NCBI RefSeq assembly: GCF_020711235.1
Contig: NZ_JAJFAV010000023.1
Location: 1 to 64,000 of the forward strand
Length of the DNA: 64,000 bases
From: Hymenobacter sp. 15J16-1T3B
Lineage (GTDB): Bacteria > Bacteroidota > Bacteroidia > Cytophagales > Hymenobacteraceae
Direction: 5' to 3'
Part shown: in pieces, positions 48,753 to 57,309 of the stretch
How positions within the stretch are numbered: the stretch's first letter is position 1
How the letters are laid out: every line of letters begins with the position of its first letter
The notes under the pieces: model-generated
Told to the model about the DNA's origin: nothing
The model's database searches: none
The model's input: the letters and a program-made list of their open reading frames with translations, nothing else
Translations under genes and position numbers: made by a program

Positions 48753-50243
48753 ATGATTGACATTTCGAAGTACGAAGCCTGGTTTATCACCGGCAGCCAA
48801 CACCTCTACGGCCCCGAAACCCTGGAGCAGGTGGCCAAACACTCCCAGCAGATTGCCGAAGCCCTCGGCGCGGCGCTGCCCATCAAGGTGGTGTACAAGC
48901 CGGTGCTGACCGGGCCCGACGAGATTTTCAAGCTCATCCAGGAAGCCAACACCACCGCCAACTGCGTGGGGCTGATTGCCTGGATGCACACCTTCTCGCC
49001 GGCCAAAATGTGGATCAACGGCCTGAAAATCCTGCAGAAGCCGCTGGCCCACCTGCACACGCAGTTCAACCGCGACATTCCCTGGGGCGACATCGACATG
49101 GACTTCATGAACCTGAACCAGTCGGCGCACGGCGACCGGGAATTCGGCTTCATCGGGGCGCGCATGAGCATCAAGCGCAAGGTGGTGGTGGGCCACTGGC
49201 AGAGCGCCGACGTGCACGAGCGGCTGAGCATCTGGGCCCGCGCCGCCTGCGCCTGGGCCGACTGGCAGGGCGGGCGCATCGTGCGTTTCGGCGACAACAT
49301 GCGCTACGTGGCCGTGACCGAGGGCGACAAAGTGGAGGCCGAAATCAAGTTTGGCTACAGCGTCAACACCTACGGCATCGGGGATTTGGTGGCCACCATC
49401 AACACCATCAGCGACGGCGAAATCGAAGAGCTGCTGCAGGACTACGCGGCCGAGTACCACGTGGCCGACAACCTGCAGGACGGCGCCACGTTCCGCTCCT
49501 CCCTGCGCGAAGCCGCCCGCATCGAGCTGGGCATGCGCCGCTTTTTGAAGGACACCAACGCCATTGGCTTCACCGACACCTTCGAGGATTTGCACGGCAT
49601 GGCCCAGCTGCCCGGCATTGCTACCCAGCGCCTGATGGCCGACGGCTACGGCTTCGGCGGCGAGGGCGACTGGAAAACCGCGGCCCTGGTGCGCGCCATG
49701 AAGGTGATGGGCGCCGGCCTGCCCGGCGGCAACTCCTTTATGGAGGACTACACCTACCATTTCCAGCCCGGCAACGAGCAGGTACTCGGCTCGCACATGC
49801 TGGAAATCTGCCCCTCGATTGCCGAGGGAAAAGCTAAGGTGGAAGTGCACCCGTTGGGCATCGGCGGCAAGGCCGACCCGGTGCGCCTGGTGTTCAACTG
49901 CCCCGCCGGCCCGGCCCTGAACGCCACCATCGTCGACCTGGGCCACCGCTTCCGCATGGTGGTGAATGAGGTGGAAGCCGTATTGCCCGAGCACGAGCTG
50001 CCCAAGCTGCCCGTGGCCCGCGTGCTCTGGAAAGTGCAGCCCGACCTGGCTACCGGCGCGGCCGCCTGGATTTACGCCGGCGGCGCCCACCACACCGGCT
50101 ACAGCCAGAACCTCACGACCGAGTACCTCGAAGACTTTGCCGACATGGCCGGCATCGAGTGCGTGGTCATCGACGAGGACACCAAGCTGCGCCGCTTCAA
50201 AAACGAGCTGCGCTACAACGAGGTGGCTTTCAGCGGGCGCTAA
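48753..50243 (+). CDS. araA: L-arabinose isomerase (AraA)
   Basis: A 496-residue isomerase that converts L-arabinose to L-ribulose, the first pathway step. It shows [61 protein letters not shown], and the metal-site segment [25 protein letters not shown] with its glutamates and histidine. Length is normal. The ATG at 48753 gives [11 protein letters not shown]. It is followed by a palindrome and the LacI-type regulator. No arabinose transporter is in the window. Confidence 0.97.
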   Translation: MIDISKYEAWFITGSQHLYGPETLEQVAKHSQQIAEALGAALPIKVVYKPVLTGPDEIFKLIQEANTTANCVGLIAWMHTFSPAKMWINGLKILQKPLAHLHTQFNRDIPWGDIDMDFMNLNQSAHGDREFGFIGARMSIKRKVVVGHWQSADVHERLSIWARAACAWADWQGGRIVRFGDNMRYVAVTEGDKVEAEIKFGYSVNTYGIGDLVATINTISDGEIEELLQDYAAEYHVADNLQDGATFRSSLREAARIELGMRRFLKDTNAIGFTDTFEDLHGMAQLPGIATQRLMADGYGFGGEGDWKTAALVRAMKVMGAGLPGGNSFMEDYTYHFQPGNEQVLGSHMLEICPSIAEGKAKVEVHPLGIGGKADPVRLVFNCPAGPALNATIVDLGHRFRMVVNEVEAVLPEHELPKLPVARVLWKVQPDLATGAAAWIYAGGAHHTGYSQNLTTEYLEDFADMAGIECVVIDEDTKLRRFKNELRYNEVAFSGR

Positions 50244-50268
50244 GGCTGGCTTCGATCCAGAGGCTAAT

Positions 50269-50372
50269 TAGGGCGTCATGCTGAGCGCAGTCGAAGCATC
50301 TCTACTGCTTCGTTGAACAAGACCAGACGAAGCCGGTAGAGGTGCTTCGACTGCGCTCAGCATGACGCCCTA
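50269..50372. repeat. Dispersed palindrome, araA-regulator gap
   Basis: Arms of 37 bases (50269-50305 and 50336-50372) match with one mismatch; the inner part adds GCTTCGT/ACGAAGC (50307-50313, 50327-50333). The arm contains GTCATGCTGAGCGCAGTCGA, the best copy of the family consensus. A transcript would form a long hairpin between araA and the regulator gene and could terminate or stabilise mRNA. Confidence 0.9.
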
Positions 50373-50415
50373 CCTGTTTTGTACTGCTTATGCCCAGCGA
50401 AACCAGGGTTACCAG

Positions 50416-50443
50416 TTGTCCGCTGTGCCATCTGTTACCTTTG
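50416..50443 (+). promoter_or_regulatory. Promoter of the LacI-type regulator
   Basis: TTG at 50416-50418 and TACCTTTG at 50436-50443 are 17 bases apart, fitting the Bacteroidota TTG-N17-23-TAnnTTTG promoter. It ends 27 bases before the ATG at 50471, so the regulator has its own promoter after the palindrome. Confidence 0.65.
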
Positions 50444-50470
50444 TCGTTGCTCTGAACCGCTTTTTCGCCC

Positions 50471-51583
50471 ATGCCCCCGCGTAAGAAATCCGCTGCTGCG
50501 CCCGCCGCCGGCGCACCCGTGTCCATGGCCGACCTGGCCCGGGAGCTGGGCGTGTCGATGACCACGATTTCGCGGGCCCTGAGCGACCACCACAGCATCG
50601 GGCCGGAGATGAAGCGCAAGGTGCTCAAGCTGGCCAAAAAGTATAACTACCAGCCCAACCGCCTGGCTTCGGCCCTGCGCAAGGGGCGCAGCAAGCTGCT
50701 GGGCATCATCGTGCCCTACATCGAGGGGCGGTTTTTTGCCCGGGTGGTGCACGGCATGGAAACGGCCGCCCGGCAGGCCGGCTACCACGTCATCATCTGC
50801 CAGTCGAACGAGGACGAGGCCCAGGAGCGGCGCAACCTCGAGGCCCTGCTCAACGTGCAGGTGGCCGGCATTCTGACCTCCGTGGCCCGCTCCACCCGCG
50901 ACTACCAGCACTTCGACCAAGTGGCCGAGCGCGGCGTGCCGCTGGTGTTTTTCGACCGGCGGCCCGACGAGCGGCCGGTGCACGCCGTGGTGCTCGACGA
51001 CCAGGAAGGCGGCTACCTTGCCACCCGGCACCTGCTGCAGCAGGGCTGCCGCCGCGTAGCCCACGTGGCCGGCCCCCAGCACCTGAACATCTACCGCAAC
51101 CGCCGCCTGGGCTACCTGCAGGCCTTGCAGGAAGCCGGCATCGCGCCCGACGAAGCCCTGATCAGCTACGGCGACATGAGCCAGGAAGCCGGCGCCGCTG
51201 CCCTGCAGCAGTGGCTAAAGCTGCCCCAGCCGCCCGACGGCGTGTTTGCCGCCGGCGACTACGCCGCCCTAGGCGCGCTGGAAGAAGCGCAGCGCCGGGG
51301 CCGCGCCGTGCCCGGCGAAGTGGCCGTGGTCGGGTTCAGCAACGAAACCTTCACCGTCATTGCCAAGCCCGCCATCAGCTCGGTGGAGCAGCGCTGCGAG
51401 GAAATGGGCCAAGCCGCCGTGCGCCTGCTGCTGGAGCTCATCGAAGCCGACGGCGCCGCGTTCGGGCCCCGGCAGCTGGTGCTGCAGCCCGAGTTGCTGG
51501 TGCGCGCCTCCTCGCAGCGGTTGGAGACTGCGCCAGCGCCCAAAGAAGCCAAGCCGCGCCGCAGCCGAACCGCGCCGGCGTAA
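50471..51583 (+). CDS. LacI-family transcriptional regulator of the ara locus
   Basis: A 370-residue regulator. The helix-turn-helix (about 18-70) reads VSMADLARELGVSMTTISRA, and the hinge is NRLASALRKGRSKLLG. The periplasmic-binding-protein-like effector domain (about 72-345) has LGIIVPYIEGRFFARVVHGM, FFDRRPDERPVHAVVLDD, and the CRRVAHVAGP segment. The C-terminal tail is basic. Placed directly after araA, it likely responds to arabinose or a phosphorylated intermediate. Its DNA target could be the palindrome at 44525-44538. ATG 50471. Confidence 0.93.
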   Translation: MPPRKKSAAAPAAGAPVSMADLARELGVSMTTISRALSDHHSIGPEMKRKVLKLAKKYNYQPNRLASALRKGRSKLLGIIVPYIEGRFFARVVHGMETAARQAGYHVIICQSNEDEAQERRNLEALLNVQVAGILTSVARSTRDYQHFDQVAERGVPLVFFDRRPDERPVHAVVLDDQEGGYLATRHLLQQGCRRVAHVAGPQHLNIYRNRRLGYLQALQEAGIAPDEALISYGDMSQEAGAAALQQWLKLPQPPDGVFAAGDYAALGALEEAQRRGRAVPGEVAVVGFSNETFTVIAKPAISSVEQRCEEMGQAAVRLLLELIEADGAAFGPRQLVLQPELLVRASSQRLETAPAPKEAKPRRSRTAPA

Positions 51584-51737
51584 GCTGCGGGAAAGCAGAA
51601 AACGCTTCCTGCTGCGCTTGTCGATGCACTTGCGACCGGACAACTCAGCGCAGCGGAAGAGAGGCCGCGTGGTGCTTAGCAGAACGTTCAAAACGTATTC
51701 GTAGCCGCCCTAACCACTGACCATCCGGTTAAGCGGG

Positions 51738-52925
51738 TCAGCGCGCCGTCCGGTAGTACGGCACGTAGTTCTGCCAGTCGATGGGCGTGAAGGTATCGGC
51801 AATGGTGACGCGCAGCAGGCTCTGGTAGGCACTTTCGGCGTTGTCGCTGTTGCTCATCAGCAGCACGCCGATGCCGGCCTCGGGAAACACAATGGAGTAG
51901 TGCTGAAACCCGTCGCCGTGGCCTTCCTTGAAGGCGCCCACGCCGTAGGGCGAGTGCAGCAGGCCCCAGCCCAGGCCGTAAGCAAGCTGCACGTGGTCGT
52001 AGCGGTCGGTGTCCTGGCGGGCGAGCGGGCCGAACTGGGCCCGCGAATGAATGGCAATTTGGGGTCGGAACATATCCTGCCAGGATTCGGGCTTCAGCAG
52101 CTTGCGCTGCAGCACGGCTTCGAGGAAGCGGGTGTAATCGGCGGGCGTGGTTTCGAGGGTGCTGGCGCTGCGCGGCTCGTTGTCCTTGTCCTTTTCCAGC
52201 ACCTTGCCGCCGGCGTCGTGGCCCAGGGCGTAATCGGCCTCGAAGCGCGGCTGCCACTGGTAGCTCGACGTGGTCATGCCCAGCGGGCCAAAAACCTTCT
52301 CCTGCATCAGGGCTTCAAGCGGGCGGCCCAGCTTGTGCTCCAGCACCACCTGCAGGTACACCAGCCCCTCGCCGGAGTAGCCGTAGCGCGCGCCGGGCCG
52401 GCCGTGCACGCGCAGCTGCTGGTCGGGCTCGTCCCAGCGCCAGTTGGGCAGGCCGCTGGTGTGGCTCAGGCACATGCGGGCGGTGATGCGCCGGTACAGC
52501 GAATCGGTGCGCAGGGCGCGGTAGTCGTCGTGCCAGCGCGTCTTCGGGGCGTACTCGTAGATGGGCCGGGGCAGGTAGTGCTGCAGGGGCTCGTCCAAGG
52601 TAAGCTGGCCTTCCTCCACCAGCTTGAGCACTAACACCGCAAACACGGCTTTGCTCAGCGAGGCCCCGTAGAATTCGGTGTCGAACTGCAGCGGCTGCCG
52701 GCTCGCCGTGCTTTTCACCCCGAAGGCGTGCCGGTATACCGCCCGGCGGTGGTTGAACACGACCACGGCCAGCCCAGCCACGCGGGCCGAATCGGTAATC
52801 TGCTGGATGCGGCGCGTCAGCTCCGCGCGGCGGATGCGGGTGCTGTCGAGGCGGGTGATGCGCGGGCCGGCGGCGCAGCCGGTTAGCAGCAGAACCAGGG
52901 GCAGCAGCGGCAGGAGTCGGGGCAT
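51738..52925 (-). CDS. Serine beta-lactamase-like hydrolase lipoprotein
   Basis: A 395-residue protein of the class C beta-lactamase/penicillin-binding family. A lipoprotein signal (lipobox LLTGC, cysteine 17) is followed by the enzyme. The nucleophile motif is S89-L-S-K92 in FYGASLSKAVFA; the second motif is YSGEG (in place of YxN), and HGDGFQHY supplies the late HxG-like motif. Such proteins are often esterases or D-amino peptidases rather than antibiotic-resistance enzymes. ATG 52925. It is convergent with the LacI-type regulator and is on the same strand as the gene at 52987. Confidence 0.9.
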   Translation of the reverse strand: MPRLLPLLPLVLLLTGCAAGPRITRLDSTRIRRAELTRRIQQITDSARVAGLAVVVFNHRRAVYRHAFGVKSTASRQPLQFDTEFYGASLSKAVFAVLVLKLVEEGQLTLDEPLQHYLPRPIYEYAPKTRWHDDYRALRTDSLYRRITARMCLSHTSGLPNWRWDEPDQQLRVHGRPGARYGYSGEGLVYLQVVLEHKLGRPLEALMQEKVFGPLGMTTSSYQWQPRFEADYALGHDAGGKVLEKDKDNEPRSASTLETTPADYTRFLEAVLQRKLLKPESWQDMFRPQIAIHSRAQFGPLARQDTDRYDHVQLAYGLGWGLLHSPYGVGAFKEGHGDGFQHYSIVFPEAGIGVLLMSNSDNAESAYQSLLRVTIADTFTPIDWQNYVPYYRTAR

Positions 52926-52986
52926 CGGGCAGCGGGTAGAGGGCGGCCCAAGGTAGCGGAATCGGCTGTGAATCAGGCTTGCCGCC

Positions 52987-53427
52987 TCAGGCCACCTGCA
53001 GCTCCTCTTCGCGGTAACAGTCCCAGTACCCGTCGTTGAGCCGGTACACGTTCACGCGGTGAATCCAGCCGGTGTCGGGGTGGCGCTCCTTGAGCTGCCC
53101 GCGCCAGATAACGGCGTAGGCCCGGCCGACGGCGGGCGGCTGCACGGGCTGGCCTAGGTCGTAGGCGTAGGTGGCGGAGGAGGCGCGCATGATGACGCCG
53201 CCGGGCGGGCTGCCCGCTTCGGCGGCCGGACCAGCGGCGCCGGGCAGGGGGCACGGCTGCTCGTGCCAGGCCAGCAGCTCGCCGCAGCAGGGGCAGAGCG
53301 AATCGGCGGTGGGCTCGTCGGCAAACGCCGCTTCGCCAGCAGCGGCGGTTTCGGGAAGGTCGGCCGCCAGCGCATCGGACTGCTGCTCAGCGGCGGTGTA
53401 GCGCGGGGCTTTGCGGGTTATGGCCAT
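52987..53427 (-). CDS. Small protein with CxxC zinc-ribbon-like motif
   Basis: A 146-residue protein. A disordered acidic and alanine-rich N-terminus (about 1-45) is followed by SLCPCCGELLAWHEQPCPLP, a half zinc ribbon, and a C-terminal domain with YAYDLGQPVQPP, AYAVIWRGQLKERHP, and VYRLNDGYWDCYREEEL. No family is recognised. ATG at 53427 (MAITRKAPRYTAAEQQ) is preferred; the same frame remains open through the AT-rich palindrome upstream (53433-53456), so a longer start at 53481 (MPKNLASRTLAKIL) cannot be excluded. Confidence 0.68.
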   Translation of the reverse strand: MAITRKAPRYTAAEQQSDALAADLPETAAAGEAAFADEPTADSLCPCCGELLAWHEQPCPLPGAAGPAAEAGSPPGGVIMRASSATYAYDLGQPVQPPAVGRAYAVIWRGQLKERHPDTGWIHRVNVYRLNDGYWDCYREEELQVA

Positions 53428-53432
53428 GACAG

Positions 53433-53456
53433 CTTTAGCTAAAATTTTAGCTAAAG
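53433..53456. promoter_or_regulatory. 24-bp AT-rich perfect palindrome, operator-like
   Basis: CTTTAGCTAAAATTTTAGCT plus AAAG is a perfect gapless palindrome of 24 bases, also a direct repeat of TTTAGCTAAA. It lies 6 bases before the proposed ATG of the minus-strand gene, in DNA that is otherwise GC-rich. It could be a repressor site, or part of the coding frame if the longer start is used. Confidence 0.5.
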
Positions 53457-54053
53457 TACGGCTGGCTAAGTTTTTTGGCAAACGGCCGGCGCACAGGCCA
53501 CCGTCATTCAGGTTGTCAAGCCCGGGCCCGGCCCGGTCGCGCAGCCGGGATGCCGGGCGGATAAAACGTCCTGCCCGCGCTGGTATCGGCTTTTCGAGAC
53601 GCCGTTACTGCTTGGCCAGATGCCCCAGCTCGTTGTGTCGAGCGCAGCCGAAACATCTCGCGTGCTGATGTGGCGCGTCGTGGGCGCCTCACGGGAACCC
53701 GGCGGGGCACGGCCCCCTCTCCATTTTCGCAGAGGGGGAGCCACGGCGACACGGTAGGCACAGTTCGCGGGATTCGGCATGACGTGCCGTCTGGATTGGG
53801 CAAGGTCCGCACGCGAGATGTCTCGACTGCGCTCGACACGACGGGCTGGAGGGTCGGGCACGGGGCAGGTGCTTTGTATAAGCGGCTCCTGCGGTTGCCG
53901 GTGGAAACGCGGGGGCCACTGTTGCGGTCGAACTTCGGCGCCTTCTGCCGCAACCGACATTGCGGGCAGCCGTTGGTTGTAGAACCCAGCGTGCCGCCAG
54001 CGAGGCACGATTTCCTCACCGCGGGGCCGGGCTCCGCGCTACTCCCATACCGC
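53457..54053. other. Long gene-free interval with palindromic element
   Basis: Between the divergent genes 52987-53427 and 54054-55079 there are about 600 bases. The only clear content is the 213-base palindromic element at 53631-53843. Frames running through it (for example an in-frame extension of the aldo/keto reductase) show no family features. Promoters for both neighbours must lie here but were not identified. Confidence 0.6.
53631..53843. repeat. 213-bp palindrome-ended element
   Basis: Arms of 35 bases (53631-53665 and 53809-53843) match at 32 positions; the left starts CGTTGTGTCGAGCGCAGCCG. The 143-base interior holds a second hairpin (CCCCCTCT/AGAGGGGG around 53720-53746). Ends match the GTCATGCTGAGCGCAG family (here GTGTCGAGCGCAG). 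With terminal inverted repeats and an interior, it looks like a MITE-like insertion or a composite of two repeats. Confidence 0.82.
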
Positions 54054-55079
54054 ATGGAATACCGACAGTTAGGCGCTTCGGGCCTGCGCATACCGGTTTT
54101 GAGCTACGGCACGGCCACCTTCGGCGGGGGCAACGAGTTCTTCAAGGCCTGGGGCAACACCCAGGTCGAGGAAGCCCGCCGCCTCATCGGCGTCTGCCTG
54201 GAAGCGGGCGTCAACCTGTTCGACACGGCCAACGGCTACTCCGACGGCAAGGCCGAAGAAATCCTGGGCCGGGCGCTGGCCGGACGCCGCCAAGACGTGC
54301 TGATTTCCACCAAGGCCACTTTCCCGACCGGCCCCGGCCCGAACGACTACGGCTCCTCCCGCCTGCACCTGATGCGGGCCTGCGAGGACTCCCTGCGCCG
54401 CCTCGGCACCGACTACATCGACATCTACCACATGCACGGCTTCGACGCGCACACGCCCATCGAAGAAACCCTGCGCACCCTCGACCAGCTGGTGCAGAGC
54501 GGCAAGGTGCGCTACATCGCCTGCTCCAACTTCTCCGGCTGGCACCTGATGAAAAGCCTCTCCGTGTCGGAGCGCTACGGCTGGGCGCGCTACGTGGGCC
54601 ACCAGGCCTACTACTCCTTGGCCCACCGCGAGTTTGAGTGGGAGCTGCTGCCGCTGGCCCAGGCCGAGGGCGTGGGTACCATCGTGTGGAGCCCCTTGTC
54701 GGCCGGGCTGCTGAGCGGCAAAATCCGCCGCGGCCAGCCCATACCCGAAAGCAGCCGCCTGGCCCAGGGCGGCGGCCAGGGCCCGCAGGTGCCCGACGAA
54801 CGGCTCTTCGCCATCGTCGACGTGCTCGACGAACTAGCCCGGGAAACCGAGAAAACCGTGCCCCAGGTAGCCCTAAACTGGCTGTTGCAGCGCCCCACGG
54901 TGGTCAACTTGGTCATCGGCGCCCGCAACGAGGAGCAGCTGCGCCAGAACCTCGGCGCCGCCGGCTGGAATCTCACGGCCGAGCAGGTGGCGCGCCTCGA
55001 CGCCGTCAGCGCCACCACACCGATTTATCCCTACTGGCACCAGCAGCGCTTTCCGATGCTGGGGCACGTGGGGATGTAA
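54054..55079 (+). CDS. Aldo/keto reductase
   Basis: A 341-residue NADPH-dependent oxidoreductase of the AKR fold, of the voltage-gated potassium channel beta-subunit-like branch. The catalytic tetrad is seen as D and Y in [20 protein letters not shown] in ISTKATF, and H in IYHMHGFD. The cofactor segment is [11 protein letters not shown] and the late motif [16 protein letters not shown]. The substrate is unknown. The ATG at 54054 ([11 protein letters not shown]) is the family-typical start. Confidence 0.94.
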   Translation: MEYRQLGASGLRIPVLSYGTATFGGGNEFFKAWGNTQVEEARRLIGVCLEAGVNLFDTANGYSDGKAEEILGRALAGRRQDVLISTKATFPTGPGPNDYGSSRLHLMRACEDSLRRLGTDYIDIYHMHGFDAHTPIEETLRTLDQLVQSGKVRYIACSNFSGWHLMKSLSVSERYGWARYVGHQAYYSLAHREFEWELLPLAQAEGVGTIVWSPLSAGLLSGKIRRGQPIPESSRLAQGGGQGPQVPDERLFAIVDVLDELARETEKTVPQVALNWLLQRPTVVNLVIGARNEEQLRQNLGAAGWNLTAEQVARLDAVSATTPIYPYWHQQRFPMLGHVGM

Positions 55080-55112
55080 AAGCGGCGGACTTCCGAAAGT
55101 TGACTTTGCGGC

Positions 55113-55170
55113 CCCGAAGTTTCCGGGCCGACCATTGCAAGCGTTGGATGGTCGACCCGGAAACTTCGGG
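55113..55170. repeat. Inverted repeat between convergent genes
   Basis: Arms of 23 bases (55113-55135 and 55148-55170, CCCGAAGTTTCCGGGCCGAC onward) differ at one position, with a 12-base loop. Related short words (TTCCGAAAGTT at 55091, CTCCGAAAGCTCTCGG at 55175, CCCGAAGTTTTTTT at 55197) repeat around it. It can act as a terminator for both neighbours and also looks like a dispersed repeat. Confidence 0.8.
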
Positions 55171-55247
55171 TGGCCTCCGAAAGCTCTCGGGGTCCGCCCG
55201 AAGTTTTTTTGTTGGATAAAGTAAAGAGAAGTAAGACGAGGCCGGAT

Positions 55248-55682
55248 TTACTGCTCGACTACGGAATACCTGCCGACCCGCCAACCGTTGGGCTGCCGCA
55301 CCAGCTGGCCCGCAGCCACTACGCCCTCGATGGCATAACCCAACCGGAAATCCAGGGTGTCCTGCCGCTGCCGCAGCAGCCCGAGGCGCACGTAGTCGCG
55401 GATGCGGCGCTGCTTCAACTGCTGGTCGGTCAGCAGCACGACGGCGTGGTTGAACTTCCGCAGCCGCAGGCCGGGCGTGGCAAAGGCGTCGACCTGAAGC
55501 TTCACCGGCAGCCGTTGGGCTAGTTTGGCGTGGTAGTAACCTTGTAGGTCGGGTAAGTCGAGCAGGAGCTGCAGGATCTGCTGCCGCTCGGTGGAGGGGA
55601 GGGTAGTGGGCTGGGGCTGCCAGGCGGGGCGGGCAGCCAGGCAGAAGATGGCGGCGAGGAGCAGCTTGGCAAGGCGGAGCAT
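55248..55682 (-). CDS. Small secreted protein, unknown function
   Basis: A 144-residue protein with a signal peptide (RLAKLLLAAIFCLAARPAW). The mature part has ERQQILQLLLDLPDLQGYYH, RLPVKLQVDAFATPGLRLRK, FNHAVVLLTDQQLKQRRIRD, and DTLDFRLGYAIEGVV. No family is recognised. ATG 55682 begins the signal peptide. It is convergent with the aldo/keto reductase and next to the AT-rich island that starts about 55690. Confidence 0.72.
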   Translation of the reverse strand: MLRLAKLLLAAIFCLAARPAWQPQPTTLPSTERQQILQLLLDLPDLQGYYHAKLAQRLPVKLQVDAFATPGLRLRKFNHAVVLLTDQQLKQRRIRDYVRLGLLRQRQDTLDFRLGYAIEGVVAAGQLVRQPNGWRVGRYSVVEQ

Positions 55683-55991
55683 AGAGAGCCTGTTGATAAG
55701 TGATACAATACTGAACCCAAGTCAGATGAGTGCTAATCCTTTGGCGGGTTGCTTTCATCATATTCCCGCTCAACTTCCTCATAGTAAGGCGACAGGGACG
55801 GGCCTGGTGCGTGACTCAGTTGCCCACGCTTAAGCGTGTACCCCATACAGGCACAAGTTTAGCTTAACGTAACTCAGGCCTACGATAAGGCAAAAATTCG
55901 TTTAGTGCAGGTCAAAGACAAGTGCTAAAAATATTAGACATTCTGCTAAATGTTAAGTTATTTGCTCAAGTACAAACAAGCATTTACAAGA
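55683..55991. other. Left border of the AT-rich island
   Basis: The gap moves from GC-rich to AT-rich DNA; from about 55840 to 55991 it is mostly A and T (for example GTGCTAAAAATATTAGACAT). It should hold the promoter of the DUF4062 gene. No attachment site, direct repeat or integrase was found. Confidence 0.6.
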
Positions 55992-57230
55992 ATGGCGAAG
56001 TCTCTAACTCACATCAGTATTTTTTTAGCGTCACCGTCTGATCTGCAGCAAGAACGCAAAGCAGTAGCAGAAACTGTGATAGAACTCAACGGCGTACTGA
56101 GAACCACAATGAATGTATGTCTTGACTTGCTAACTTGGGAAACGCACTCTTTCCCTTCTGTGGGGGAAGATGCTCAAGATGTTATTAACAAGCAAATAGG
56201 TGAAGATTATGATATATTTTTAGGTTTAATGTGGAGTCGTTTTGGGTCTGTTACTGGGCGTGCTGGTTCTGGGACGGAAGAGGAATTCAATAGAGCATAT
56301 GATAATCATTTGAAGTCCTCTGGTAAGACAAAGGTTATGATGTATTTTGGGTCTAAGCCAATTGTATTTGAGGATATTGATGTTGATCAAATAGTCAAAA
56401 TAAAAGAATTTAAGAAAAAAACTCAAGATATGGGTGTTCTTCACTCTAGTTTTACTGATGTAGATGATTTAGTAAGATTATTGAAATTGCATTTGCCTCA
56501 CCATATTAAGGAAATAATAGATGATGACAAGCCTATATCCATTAATTCAATGGATGAATTGGATGGAGGTAAAGTTGAGAAAGTATTCGATAACCCAATA
56601 GAATTGGACGTGGATATGGGATATTGGGACTATCAGGAGGTTTTTCAGAGTAATTTTTCTGAGATTGGTATTGTAATGGAGGCTTTGACAGAATATTTAC
56701 ATGAGCTGACTAGTAATATGAATGATACAACAGATAAGCTAAATTCTTTGAAAGAAAGAGGTAATTATAAGCCAACTGAGGTTAAGCTTGTGATTAGTAA
56801 ATTTTCGAAAGAAATATTTCATTATGTAAATAAGTCAAAAGTAGAAGTTAGTAGGTTTAATGAGTTGTATACTGAAGGTATAGATTCATTGACAAAAGGG
56901 TTTTATATAGCTGATGCAGACTATGAAATGGGTATTGATGAAGTTCGGCAACTTGTATCTGATCTTGATGAAACAGCTGCTGTAGTTAAATCAGCTGCTA
57001 AATCAGCGCGTGGTTTTAAAAGTAAGATTAATAATTGGCCTTCTGTATCCAAAGAGTTAAATATTGCTATCAGGACTTTGAATAATAATATTGATATGAC
57101 TATTAAAGAATTTTTAGGATGTGAAAAAATGCTATCAGAGCTTTCTGACTTAGTAAACGATAAGCTTGCTAAGCTTGAGGGAGAAGCCGATCCAGATACT
57201 GGAACAGGTGCTTCTTTAGCTGATGAGTGA
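55992..57230 (+). CDS. DUF4062-domain protein, AT-rich, likely acquired
   Basis: A 412-residue soluble protein. The N-terminal DUF4062 domain (about 5-120) has ISIFLASPSDLQQERKAVAE, LLTWETHSFPSVGEDAQDVI, DIFLGLMWSRFGSVTGRAGS and GTEEEFNRAY. The rest (about 120-412) is helical and charged, with a long coiled-coil-like part from 225. DUF4062 is known mostly at the N-terminus of NTPase and repeat proteins linked to immunity-like roles; here it is alone. Codons favour A/T ends, unlike all neighbours. ATG 55992 (MAKSLTHISIF) is preferred to 55950. Function unknown; a defence role is inference. Confidence 0.85.
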   Translation: MAKSLTHISIFLASPSDLQQERKAVAETVIELNGVLRTTMNVCLDLLTWETHSFPSVGEDAQDVINKQIGEDYDIFLGLMWSRFGSVTGRAGSGTEEEFNRAYDNHLKSSGKTKVMMYFGSKPIVFEDIDVDQIVKIKEFKKKTQDMGVLHSSFTDVDDLVRLLKLHLPHHIKEIIDDDKPISINSMDELDGGKVEKVFDNPIELDVDMGYWDYQEVFQSNFSEIGIVMEALTEYLHELTSNMNDTTDKLNSLKERGNYKPTEVKLVISKFSKEIFHYVNKSKVEVSRFNELYTEGIDSLTKGFYIADADYEMGIDEVRQLVSDLDETAAVVKSAAKSARGFKSKINNWPSVSKELNIAIRTLNNNIDMTIKEFLGCEKMLSELSDLVNDKLAKLEGEADPDTGTGASLADE

Positions 57231-57254
57231 GTAACTTTTGATGCTGCTGAGAAG

Positions 57255-57298
57255 CTTCATTAATGAAGACTATCTAATGACATACGTAAAGGATAGTC
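57255..57298 (+). terminator. Hairpins closing the DUF4062 gene
   Basis: CTTCATTAATGAAG (57255-57268, perfect palindrome) and GACTATC/GATAGTC (57268-57274, 57292-57298) lie 24-68 bases after the stop codon, in AT-rich sequence that ends at about 57300 where GC-rich DNA resumes. Confidence 0.5.
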
Positions 57299-57309
57299 TA
57301 TCTACGCCG

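Noticed and set aside
53670-54053. Upstream in-frame extension of the aldo/keto reductase
   Set aside because: It runs through the palindromic repeat and lacks family similarity; the AKR fold begins at ATG 54054.
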